From: Acidobacteriota bacterium
GTDB lineage: Bacteria > Acidobacteriota > Blastocatellia > Pyrinomonadales > Pyrinomonadaceae
Direction of reading: 5' to 3'
Assembly (NCBI GenBank): GCA_029781855.1
Contig: JAKOVX010000062.1
Location: 1 to 55,152, forward strand
Length of the DNA: 55,152 nucleotides
The translations under genes and the position numbers were made by a program. A model generated the notes under the pieces. That model saw only the letters and a list, made by a program, of their open reading frames with translations. It did not search any database and had not been told where the DNA came from. How positions within the stretch are numbered: the stretch's first letter is position 1; each line of letters starts with the position of its first letter. Shown here piece after piece: positions 1-7,916 of this stretch.

Positions 1-168
1 GACGGACTTTTTGATCTTGATAAGGCAAAGCGAATAGTTGATTTAAAAGCGAAAGCGGCCCACGAAAGCCGGAATTTTGCTCCCACTTTTGAGCGGGAGT
101 TTTTAGGACATAGAGCAGCACCGTACACACCCTACTATCCGAAGGCAATATCGGGAGGTGAAGAATAA
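1..168 (+). CDS. C-terminal end of a gene cut by the window edge (possible CBASS effector)
   Basis: Frame 1 is open from the first base to a TAA at 166-168 and encodes 55 residues; the start lies outside the window. The tail is charged and ends in a Pro/Tyr-rich stretch (APYTPYYP). A strong Shine-Dalgarno (GGAGGTGA) sits inside its last codons and serves the next gene, which starts 2 bp after the stop, so the two are in one operon. Genes directly upstream of a CD-NTase plus E2 pair are usually the CBASS effector, often a patatin-like phospholipase. The tail is loosely compatible with that, but no catalytic motif is visible, so the identity is only inferred from position. Confidence 0.6.
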   Translation, partial: DGLFDLDKAKRIVDLKAKAAHESRNFAPTFEREFLGHRAAPYTPYYPKAISGGEE

Positions 169-170
169 TT

Positions 171-1361
171 ATGCATGACGCGCGAACAGTTCAAATCGGA
201 ACAATTTTGGGAAACATCGCCGACGAATTGGATATATCCCAGGAACTTTACGACGAGATGGTTGAGAAGTATGAGCATCTGGGAGAGTGGATCAAGGACG
301 ATAACGAGGAACGATTCAGAACCGATTCTGAGATCTACACACAAGGGTCCGTCAGGCTTGGCACGATGATTAAGCCGGTTAAGGAAGATTGCGAATACGA
401 CGTCGACCTTGTTTATAGGCGAGAGTTGGCAAAGAGCGGTGTTACTCAAGAAGAACTGGTTCAAAGCGCCGGCGATCAGTTGGAGCGGTATATCGCCTAT
501 CGGAAAGATGAAGGGCTCGATGAGCCCGAATTGGTGCGTCGGCGTCGTTGCTGGGCTTTGAACTACGACGGTCGTTTGGCTTTGAACTACGACGGTCGTT
601 TTCACATGGATGTGATACCGGCGATTCCTGACGATGAGCCTATCAAATATGGAATTGAGCTTGCGGACACAGCGATCCTTATCACGGATCGCGAACAGCA
701 TGAATGGCAGCACAGTAATCCCAAGGGCTACGCGGAGTGGTTCCGTAGCCGAGAACGTGAAGTGTTCGATCGTCAGATTGTTTCAATGGCTGCGGCGAAG
801 AAGGTAGATATTGAAAGCATTCCCGCCGAAAGGGTTCGAACGCCGCTCCGGCGGATCGTGCAAATCCTTAAACGTCATCGGGACATTCGCTACAGTGGCG
901 ATCCGGACGACAAGCCAATTTCCATCATCATAACAACGCTGGCGGCGAGTGTTTATTCAAATGAAACTGAGCTATTCAGTGCACTAATGTCGGTCGTTCG
1001 AAAAATGCCCGATGCGGTTCAGAAAACCGGTGGCAAGTGGTGGATACCAAATCCGGTAAATCCGGAAGAGAATTTTGGGGATCGATGGAACGAATACCCG
1101 CAGAGAGCCGAAAGGTTCTTCGAATGGTTGGGATTGGTAGAGGCCGATCTCAGTGCTGCTGAACAAAAAACAGGGATTGCGAATTTCAGCGAATCCTTAT
1201 CACCCGTGTTCGGTGGCGAGGTGGTTCGAAAAAGCATTGAGCGGTTTGGCCGAAGCATGGATTCAGCCCAGCAAAGCGGCAACCTGAAGATGGCTACCGG
1301 TACCGGTACTCTTGGCAGTGTTGGCGCGTCAATACCCAAAAACACTTGGTTCGGCGATTAG
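171..1361 (+). CDS. CBASS CD-NTase (cGAS/DncV-like nucleotidyltransferase)
   Basis: Predicted to make a cyclic oligonucleotide second messenger on phage infection, which activates a CBASS effector. The 396-residue protein has the nucleotidyltransferase signature: a GS motif at residues 59-60 followed by YDVDLV, giving Asp77 and Asp79, and a third acidic residue in FHMDVIPAIP (Asp147). Length and layout fit the family. The start is set by a strong GGAGGTGA at good spacing. The protein ends in NTWFGD, resembling the conserved aromatic-Gly tail of CD-NTases that are conjugated through their C-terminus. An exact 24-bp tandem duplication (554-601) repeats LNYDGRLA just before Asp147. The nucleotide product cannot be read from sequence. 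Downstream E2 and HsdR genes lie in the same operon. Confidence 0.9.
   Translation: MHDARTVQIGTILGNIADELDISQELYDEMVEKYEHLGEWIKDDNEERFRTDSEIYTQGSVRLGTMIKPVKEDCEYDVDLVYRRELAKSGVTQEELVQSAGDQLERYIAYRKDEGLDEPELVRRRRCWALNYDGRLALNYDGRFHMDVIPAIPDDEPIKYGIELADTAILITDREQHEWQHSNPKGYAEWFRSREREVFDRQIVSMAAAKKVDIESIPAERVRTPLRRIVQILKRHRDIRYSGDPDDKPISIIITTLAASVYSNETELFSALMSVVRKMPDAVQKTGGKWWIPNPVNPEENFGDRWNEYPQRAERFFEWLGLVEADLSAAEQKTGIANFSESLSPVFGGEVVRKSIERFGRSMDSAQQSGNLKMATGTGTLGSVGASIPKNTWFGD
554..601 (+). repeat. Perfect 24-bp tandem duplication inside the CD-NTase gene
   Basis: Positions 554-577 and 578-601 are identical, with no mismatch. The unit is a multiple of three, so the frame is kept and eight residues (LNYDGRLA) are doubled just before the strand carrying the third catalytic Asp. 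Two perfect copies suggest a recent slippage event, or an assembly artefact. Confidence 0.95.
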
Positions 1362-1381
1362 GCTGTCAAGAAGTAGAGAGA

Positions 1382-1834
1382 ATGTACGTTAAGAAAGCGA
1401 GGCCGCTTCCAATCGCAACCCAAAACCTGCACTTGAAAACGGCATTTCCAAAGTCGAAAGTAACCATGAACGGAAAGAACAGGCTTGTTTGGACCGGGCA
1501 GCTTCAGCCTACGCTGCTCAGCGCCGTGTACACCGTCCAGATCATTTATAAATTGGACGACACACCGGAAGTAAGGGTTCTTGAGCCAAAACTTGTTGCT
1601 CGGGACGGCAAACGGCTGCCCCACGTGTTTACGGGTAATCTCCTTTGTCTGTTCCGCTATAAATATGGCGAATGGAACTCGACAATGTCTTTGGCAGCTA
1701 CGATTGCTCCGTGGACGTCGCTTTGGTTATCGCATTATGAGGTTTGGCTCGCGACGGGAACCTGGTGCGGAAGTAAACAGGAACACCCAGGTGAAAATGA
1801 GCAAAGGGAGCGACCTACTGTTGCAGGATCATGA
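1382..1834 (+). CDS. E2-like conjugation protein of type II (short) CBASS
   Basis: Starts at ATG 1382 after AGAGAGA, 20 bp behind the CD-NTase stop; an upstream in-frame start at 1346 would overlap the CD-NTase and is less likely. The 150-residue protein has the layout of the CBASS E2 family: a beta-rich N-terminal half, then LPHVF..NLLCLF with a candidate catalytic Cys89 and nearby His81, and the conserved C-terminal block SLAATIAPWTSLWLSHYEVW ending in W-C-G-x4-HP. In E2-only type II CBASS the E2 forms a thioester and conjugates the C-terminus of the CD-NTase to control its activity. No E1 or JAB peptidase gene is visible. The stop overlaps the hsdR start by 4 bp (ATGA). Confidence 0.8.
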   Translation: MYVKKARPLPIATQNLHLKTAFPKSKVTMNGKNRLVWTGQLQPTLLSAVYTVQIIYKLDDTPEVRVLEPKLVARDGKRLPHVFTGNLLCLFRYKYGEWNSTMSLAATIAPWTSLWLSHYEVWLATGTWCGSKQEHPGENEQRERPTVAGS

Positions 1835-4764
1835 CAACTACATTAGCAAGTGAAGTTGGGACGGTACAGGCCCCGATGTTAAAACACGCTGAGGGTGCCG
1901 GCTGGACGATCGTTTCCGAAGCAAACGCTCTGAAGAAACGCGGCGGCGAGAGCGGGCTATTTTTCTACGATGAATTGAGGGATGCGTTAATCCGGCTCAA
2001 TCCGGGCGTGGTTACGAATGAGAATGTCGAGAGCATCATACAGCGAATAGAGGCTGCGCCTAGTACGATCGAGGGCAATAGGGAAATTCTGGAATGGCTG
2101 CGAGGGAGCCGAACAGTGTATGTTGAATCGGAGAAACGGCATCGCAATGTCACGCTCATCGATTTGTCAGCTCTTGGCAATAACGTTTTCCAAGTTACCG
2201 AAGAATGGACGTATCGATTCCCCTCGCGAAAAGGCAACCGTGCCGACGTTGTTTTCGTGGTAAACGGCATTCCAGTCGCACTTATCGAGAATAAAAATCC
2301 GAAACTTCCGGACGCAATGGAACGTGCGATAACCCAACTTCGTCGTTACGAGCTTGAAACGCCTGAAATGCTGGTCGCTCCGCAAGTATTCAATATTACG
2401 CATCTGATCGAGTACTTTTACGGTGTTACTTGGAATTACCGCCGCAAAGATATTGTCCCTTGGAAGGACGATGCAGGTCGGCGACATACAAGTTATGAGG
2501 AGGCGATAAGGACGTTTTTCGAGCCCGAGCGGTTTCTCACAATGCTCCGGGAATGGATCCTGTTCTATGTCAAGAACGACGTTCTTGAAAAAACAGTGCT
2601 GCGTCAGCACCAGACGCGTGCATCGCTCAGGGTGGTCGAACGCGCTGCCCACCCGACAAAAAAGCGCGGCCTGATCTGGCATACCCAGGGTTCTGGAAAA
2701 ACATTTACGCTGCTTACGTCGGCACGACTGATTCTCGAGGACAAAAATCATTTTCCAGGGGCGACCGTGATAGCGGTAGTGGATCGTAACGAACTTGAGG
2801 GGCAGCTCTCTGGCTGGGTAGAACGCCTGTTTGGGGAAATGCAGGGCCGACAAATCAGTGTAGAAAAGGCGTATTCGAAGAAGAGGCTGCAAGATCTTCT
2901 CGATCGGGATTTTCGTGGCTTGATCGTCTCGATGATCCACAAGTTCGACGGGCTTAAAAAGGACTCGCTGATACGGCCCGATGTAATCGTCCTCTTGGAC
3001 GAGGCGCATCGTTCGACCGGAGGCGATCTCGGCAACTACCTCGTCGGCGCACTACCGAACGCGACGTTGGTAGGATTCACCGGTACACCGATCGACAAGA
3101 CGGCTTACGGTAAGGGGACGTTCAAGACTTTCGGGATAGACGACGAGAGCGGGTATCTTGACAAATACTCCATTCGGGAATCCATCGAAGATGGTACGAC
3201 GGTAAAGCTCCGCCATACGCTTGCCGCAGGCGAATTGCTTCTCGACGAAGGACTGCTTGAAAAGGAGTTTCTGAGTCTTCGCGAGACAGAAGGCATTAGT
3301 GATGTCGACGACCTAAACAAGATCCTTGACAGAGCTGTTGGCCTCCGAACATTTCTGAAGGCCGGTGATCGTGTCGACAAGGTTGCGCAATTCGTTGCGA
3401 AGCACTTCAAAGAAAACGTTGAGCCGCTTGGTTACAAAGCGTTCGTCGTTGCAGTGGATCGCGAAGCGTGCGCTCTATATAAGAATGCTCTTGATAAGTA
3501 TTTGCTGCCGGAATACTCACAGGCTATATACACGAAAAACGCGGCCGATGTCGTTGATCGACCGCTAGTTGCCGAACTGCAACTCGATGACTCCGCCGAG
3601 AAGACGGCTCGGAAGATGTTCGCTAAACCGGGTGAACTTCCGAAAATTCTGATAGTTACGGACAAGTTGTTAACCGGCTACGATGCACCAGTGCTTTATT
3701 GCATGTACCTCGACAAACCGATGCGTGACCATGTGCTGCTTCAGGCGATCGCACGGGTGAATCGTCCTTATGAGGACAATGATGGCATCAAGAAGCCGTG
3801 CGGTTTGATCGTGGATTTTGTTGGGGTATTGCGAGAACTCAATAAAGCTCTCGCCTTCGACTCTGACGAGGTAAACGGTGTTATCGAGGACCTGGACTTA
3901 TTACTGGCCAGGTTCAAAGAGCTAATGGACGGACAAGGTAGGAACTATCTTGAGAACGCGGGTGGGCCCGGTCGAAATGATGAAAAATTGGAGCGACTTC
4001 TTTACGAGGCGTTTCTGGATGCTGAAGCCCGGCAGAAGTTTGCAGATGTTTATAAGGAGATCGAGACGCTTTATGAGATCTTGTCGCCTTCTCCCGAACT
4101 TCGGGATTACATCGAAAACTACAACCGGCTTGCCGACATTTACGTCATGCTTCGGATTGCCTATGGGAAGAAAACAACCTTTATTGGCGAGGTAGCCCAC
4201 AAGACCGAAGCGCTTGTTCGCGAACATGCCAAAGCTCACGGGATCGACCGTATGATCGAGCCTGTGGACTTCGACGAGGAAGCTCTGAAGGCCCTTAGGG
4301 AAGGCGCGCCAGGAAACCATGCGAAGATAATGAACCTTGCTCGGCTGCTTAGCCAAACAGCCCAACAGTACGGTGTGCATGATCCGGTTCTTATCGGAAT
4401 AGGCGACCGAGCTGATGCTGTCTTGGACGCTATGATCGAGCGACATATTTCTACGCTTGATGCGCGCGATAGGCTATTGTCACTAATGGAAGAAAAGCGT
4501 CAAATGGAAGAGGCGCGGAAGGCGAGCAGTCTCGATCCGGATACCTTCGCGATCTTTTGGATTCTTGAAAACGAGAATATTGACAATGCAAAATCGGTCG
4601 CGAATGAAATATCTGGCGCTTTTGCTCGATTTGAAAATTACGCCTCCAACTCGGACGAACTCCGACAACTAAAAGCAGAAATATACAAGATACTTCTACC
4701 GGCCGTTGGCGGTAAAAGGATGATAACAGTTGCAGATCAGATTCTGACCACGCGCAGAAAATGA
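1831..4764 (+). CDS. hsdR: Type I restriction enzyme R subunit HsdR
   Basis: Motor and nuclease subunit of a type I restriction-modification complex; it translocates and cleaves unmodified DNA together with HsdM and HsdS. The 977-residue protein has the N-terminal PD-(D/E)xK nuclease (Asp139, Glu153, Lys155 in RADVVFVV and LIENKN), Walker A HTQGSGKT at 284-291, a DEAH box at 390-393 (LLDEAHRS), motif III FTGTP at 416-420, the second RecA-like lobe (ILIVTDKLLTGYDAP, QAIARVNR) and a helical C-terminal domain. Full family length, intact. ATG overlaps the E2 stop (ATGA). No hsdM or hsdS lies in the window; they could be upstream of position 1, in which case CBASS is inserted inside the operon, or be absent. 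Confidence 0.95.
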   Translation: MTTTLASEVGTVQAPMLKHAEGAGWTIVSEANALKKRGGESGLFFYDELRDALIRLNPGVVTNENVESIIQRIEAAPSTIEGNREILEWLRGSRTVYVESEKRHRNVTLIDLSALGNNVFQVTEEWTYRFPSRKGNRADVVFVVNGIPVALIENKNPKLPDAMERAITQLRRYELETPEMLVAPQVFNITHLIEYFYGVTWNYRRKDIVPWKDDAGRRHTSYEEAIRTFFEPERFLTMLREWILFYVKNDVLEKTVLRQHQTRASLRVVERAAHPTKKRGLIWHTQGSGKTFTLLTSARLILEDKNHFPGATVIAVVDRNELEGQLSGWVERLFGEMQGRQISVEKAYSKKRLQDLLDRDFRGLIVSMIHKFDGLKKDSLIRPDVIVLLDEAHRSTGGDLGNYLVGALPNATLVGFTGTPIDKTAYGKGTFKTFGIDDESGYLDKYSIRESIEDGTTVKLRHTLAAGELLLDEGLLEKEFLSLRETEGISDVDDLNKILDRAVGLRTFLKAGDRVDKVAQFVAKHFKENVEPLGYKAFVVAVDREACALYKNALDKYLLPEYSQAIYTKNAADVVDRPLVAELQLDDSAEKTARKMFAKPGELPKILIVTDKLLTGYDAPVLYCMYLDKPMRDHVLLQAIARVNRPYEDNDGIKKPCGLIVDFVGVLRELNKALAFDSDEVNGVIEDLDLLLARFKELMDGQGRNYLENAGGPGRNDEKLERLLYEAFLDAEARQKFADVYKEIETLYEILSPSPELRDYIENYNRLADIYVMLRIAYGKKTTFIGEVAHKTEALVREHAKAHGIDRMIEPVDFDEEALKALREGAPGNHAKIMNLARLLSQTAQQYGVHDPVLIGIGDRADAVLDAMIERHISTLDARDRLLSLMEEKRQMEEARKASSLDPDTFAIFWILENENIDNAKSVANEISGAFARFENYASNSDELRQLKAEIYKILLPAVGGKRMITVADQILTTRRK

Positions 4765-5129
4765 AGCGAAAGATTCTTGACGACACACGGCGGATGTTAA
4801 AAGAGAAAACCCGTCGATGGGCCGAACATATTAAGGTTGAACCCACTCAGATTCGTGTTCAAACCATGACACGAAAATGGGCGTCGTGCTCAACGACCGG
4901 TTGGATCAGTTTGGCAGTAGATCTGGCGGACCAACCCAATGCATTCCAGGACTACGTGATCGTTCACGAACTGCTTCACTTACGAGTACCAAATCATGGA
5001 AAACTCTTTAAGAGTCTTTTGACAGTTTATTTGCCGGAATGGCGCGCCACAGCTTCAATCAATGAGTCGCGAAGAATAACTTGCTCGGATCAACGAAAAT
5101 CTCCGTTCAAAGTAAATTCCGCCCAGTAA
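4761..5129 (+). CDS. YgjP/SprT-like zinc metallopeptidase (DUF45 family)
   Basis: A 122-residue protein with a zinc-binding HExxH at residues 69-73 (VHELLHLRVPNHG) and a third ligand at His79, the pattern of the YgjP-like (DUF45, WLM-related) family. These proteins are common partners of hsdR in type I restriction operons; their substrate is unknown. ATG overlaps the hsdR stop by 4 bp, so it is translationally coupled. About 50 residues follow the motif; the last 20 look unstructured. Its 3' end overlaps the convergent CHAT gene by 40 bp, which suggests two islands joined tail to tail. Confidence 0.85.
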   Translation: MKRKILDDTRRMLKEKTRRWAEHIKVEPTQIRVQTMTRKWASCSTTGWISLAVDLADQPNAFQDYVIVHELLHLRVPNHGKLFKSLLTVYLPEWRATASINESRRITCSDQRKSPFKVNSAQ

Positions 5130-7684
5130 TAAGGTTCGTGCATGTTGTTCGACTTGTTCTTGATCATTTCCAAAGAGGCTTTTTGTAAGGCCTCAGCAGA
5201 CGAAAAGCCTTGCTTATAGTACCTATAGAATGCCTGAGCGAAGATCCCGGTCAATTTATCGTTCGCTTCCCACTGGGAGGCGATCACAGTCGTTGCCCTG
5301 GCGCCCATCGCGCCCCATGCAAGACTAACGAGCCCTTCGCCGTTCAATACATTATTCGTGTCGCACGAAGCCAGAAATACGAGACTCCCTTTTTTGAAGC
5401 TCATATTTAGGAGGTCGTTAACCGTGACGCGGCCGTCGTGGCCTCCAGCTGATCGGAAAGCAAGGAAGGACTCAAGTGGTTGCTCACCGTCGACCTGAGC
5501 ATGCATTGATAGATGAATAATATCCGCGTTGGCGATGTTTCGGTGGAGATCGGCGGCCGTCGCATCTACAATCGGGCGTGAGCCGTAGAGAGTGGCGATG
5601 TTCGATGCTTCGGAGTCTGCGAACCGCAGCTTGAGAACACCGAACGAGGAATTAGAGAACGCCTTAATCGTGCTTCTGCTCGGTTTTGGCAGGCTCAAGT
5701 GCTCCAGCAATAGCGAAACAGAAGGCGAATAACTAACGAGCTTCTCCTCAATGAGGTAACGTTCCCCATCGGGACTTAGAGCTTGAAAGGGAATTTTCCA
5801 GAGATGTTTGTCCGGGATGATAACGAGATGGTTTGCGGTGAGAGCAAGCGGTTTCAAAAGTTTGTCATAAAGTTCCTTGCCGTCTCTTTTGAAGAAGATA
5901 GCGTTTTTTATTTTCCTATGAACAGCCTCAGCATCCCTGGCTAATTCGACTTCTGTGACTGGAACTTCAACCGATTTCACTGGCTTTCCTTTTTCCCATA
6001 CGAACGCACTGAGCCGCCCGTCAAGTGCGAAGAAGTATGAAACAATTGCCACATTTTCGAGGTCTCGAATTTGATCTAACTTGGCAAGGTCAACCTTGGC
6101 TAAAGCTAGCCTAGGGAGAGCCATCGTGACCGATCGCTCAAATTCCTCGAGTTTGCCGGGAGCTGTGGGGTTACGAATAAACTCCGCGGAAAGCTCCCCA
6201 GCTTGTTTATGAATTTCCGGCGAGAATCCCGGCCGGGGTCTGGTTGCTGCACCATCTATCCGGTCCCTTAGGATCCTACCTTTTAAATAATCACTTGACC
6301 GCAATGCTATCTGCGGCTGTTCCAGATTGATCTGAGTGAGCAAACGATATGCGGTATGAAAGGTATCGGATAAGCCGAGTGATAGTGCCCCGTTTTCGGA
6401 AACCAGGATCTCATCGATCAGGCTGATCGATCTTTCCAGGTTCTCAAGAGATTCACGCCTTCTGTCTGTATGGAAGTACGCGGTCGCAAGTGACAGATAG
6501 ATCCGCGGTAGGTCGTCTCGAAAATTGTTCTTTATGATCAGATCGTACAATTCCTTGTTCAGTCTGATCGACGTCTCCCAGTCCTTAAAATGTTCCGCGA
6601 TTATGATCCTCCAGTTCGGGATCACGAACTCGGACATCTTCCCGGTCTTCTCGAGCTCCGCGAAGGCCTGCTCCGAGACGTCTCGCCGCCCCTCGAATCC
6701 GTGAATGATGGCCTCGCCGAGTAGCCGTTCGTGTCGATGCTCACTATCGGAATCCAGTTCCGTCAGACGCCGCTGGTATTGTTTGGCCTTTGCAATCTCG
6801 TGGTTATAAAGGGCATCCAGAAGGAGAGTGGCGAGAAAGGTGCAGGCCTGGCGACGGCTTTGCGGAAGGCTGTTGAGCGATGCCTTAAGGCCCTTCTCAT
6901 AGACCGCCATTGCCTGGTGCTTTTGACCGCTCGCATTAAGGACCGATCCATATTCGAAAAGCGCTTCGCGGTATCGGCCTTTATACACGGTGCCGTCGGA
7001 CGCGTCCACGACCATCCGGAAATGCTTTAGGCTGTTTGAATAGTTTAGTTTTGCCGACCATGCAAGGGCTAGAAATCTGTGCGTATCAAGCTTTGCCGCC
7101 GAAAGCGGCTGTTTATCAAAAAGCTTTTCGGCCTTTTCGAGCCACGATATTGCTGAGATATCATAACCGGCCTTAAAAAGCGCCCGGCCGACGCCGAGGT
7201 TGTATTCCGCCTGGATCCCGTCGTCCGACGGGGCGGTCTCGAGAGCCTTTTTTAGCTCACTGATCGACCGGGCAACATCGAGCTTCGCCCGAAACAATTC
7301 GGCAAAGGTCAGGTGGGCAAGTGCGGGCAGGCGAGCGGGCGGGCCTGATGGTGACCCGGCTTGAGAAAGATATGCAAGAGTGCGCTCGGCTGCCGCCTCG
7401 GCCTCCGTATAGCGGCCGAGTGCGATAAGGGCCTGAGCCCTAGTGTTGTAACAAATAAAGAGCCGATCGATATTCTCCTTTACATTCCCTTGTTTTTCAT
7501 AGAGGGCGATATCTTTCGCGGCACGCGTCATCGCCTCCTCCGCATTACCTTCCCAAAGGGCCAATTGCGCCCCGGTCGGCGTGCTCTGGGCAGATACGAG
7601 TGTTGCACCCGTTATACAGCAATAATAAAGCAGCAAGCCCGCCCGCATGAACCAGCGTGCTGCAAAAATGACGGTAGGACGCAT
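5090..7684 (-). CDS. Secreted TPR-CHAT protein (caspase-like protease)
   Basis: 864 residues from the ATG at 7684. An upstream in-frame start at 7732 would overlap the small gene before it, whereas MRPTVIF opens a hydrophobic signal-like segment ending in LVSAQ. The middle is a long array of TPR-like helical repeats. The C-terminal CHAT domain, a clan CD caspase-like fold, carries the expected dyad: His728 in HLSMHAQ and Cys774 in FLASCDT. CHAT proteases act in bacterial conflict and cell-death pathways, usually cutting a partner protein. Here the likely partners are encoded just upstream: a 70-residue Cys-rich peptide, an S9 peptidase, an anti-sigma-like protein and a sigma factor. A signal peptide is unusual for a CHAT defence protease and suggests a periplasmic role. 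Substrate unknown. Confidence 0.85.
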   Translation of the reverse strand: MRPTVIFAARWFMRAGLLLYYCCITGATLVSAQSTPTGAQLALWEGNAEEAMTRAAKDIALYEKQGNVKENIDRLFICYNTRAQALIALGRYTEAEAAAERTLAYLSQAGSPSGPPARLPALAHLTFAELFRAKLDVARSISELKKALETAPSDDGIQAEYNLGVGRALFKAGYDISAISWLEKAEKLFDKQPLSAAKLDTHRFLALAWSAKLNYSNSLKHFRMVVDASDGTVYKGRYREALFEYGSVLNASGQKHQAMAVYEKGLKASLNSLPQSRRQACTFLATLLLDALYNHEIAKAKQYQRRLTELDSDSEHRHERLLGEAIIHGFEGRRDVSEQAFAELEKTGKMSEFVIPNWRIIIAEHFKDWETSIRLNKELYDLIIKNNFRDDLPRIYLSLATAYFHTDRRRESLENLERSISLIDEILVSENGALSLGLSDTFHTAYRLLTQINLEQPQIALRSSDYLKGRILRDRIDGAATRPRPGFSPEIHKQAGELSAEFIRNPTAPGKLEEFERSVTMALPRLALAKVDLAKLDQIRDLENVAIVSYFFALDGRLSAFVWEKGKPVKSVEVPVTEVELARDAEAVHRKIKNAIFFKRDGKELYDKLLKPLALTANHLVIIPDKHLWKIPFQALSPDGERYLIEEKLVSYSPSVSLLLEHLSLPKPSRSTIKAFSNSSFGVLKLRFADSEASNIATLYGSRPIVDATAADLHRNIANADIIHLSMHAQVDGEQPLESFLAFRSAGGHDGRVTVNDLLNMSFKKGSLVFLASCDTNNVLNGEGLVSLAWGAMGARATTVIASQWEANDKLTGIFAQAFYRYYKQGFSSAEALQKASLEMIKNKSNNMHEPYYWAEFTLNGDFR

Positions 7685-7698
7685 ATATGGTCTTGGTT

Positions 7699-7911
7699 CT
7701 ACGGCTGTGGACGGCAGCCCCCCATTGGGCAAGTGCAGATCCTGAGCGGACAGTTGTCATCGCCCGAACCAACGGACAGTACCGAAACGACCGCGTTCAT
7801 AACGATGTCAAGAATCGGGTAAAACCCGCCTACGACCGGGCCGGCAAATACATTACCGGCAAGAGCCGTTGAAAATATTGTTACAAGAATAACCGACCGT
7901 AGTTTTTTCAT
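7699..7911 (-). CDS. Small secreted Cys-containing peptide, unknown function
   Basis: A 70-residue protein with an excellent Shine-Dalgarno (AAAGGAGAAAG) 8 nt before its ATG. It has a signal peptide (MKKLRSVILVTIFSTALAG, likely cut after VFA), a hydrophobic middle (residues 28-47), and a short tail with four Cys arranged C-x5-C-x-C-x4-C followed by RPQP. It lies 5 bp after the S9 peptidase stop and 14 bp before the CHAT start, so it is co-transcribed with two predicted hydrolases. I do not recognise the family. Because it is small, exported and wedged between two proteases, it could be a substrate, activator or inhibitor; that is inference. Confidence 0.7.
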   Translation of the reverse strand: MKKLRSVILVTIFSTALAGNVFAGPVVGGFYPILDIVMNAVVSVLSVGSGDDNCPLRICTCPMGGCRPQP

Positions 7912-7916
7912 TTGTT

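Noticed and set aside
2167..3009. 280-residue minus-strand open frame inside hsdR
   Set aside because: Antisense to conserved helicase motifs, with no family resemblance.
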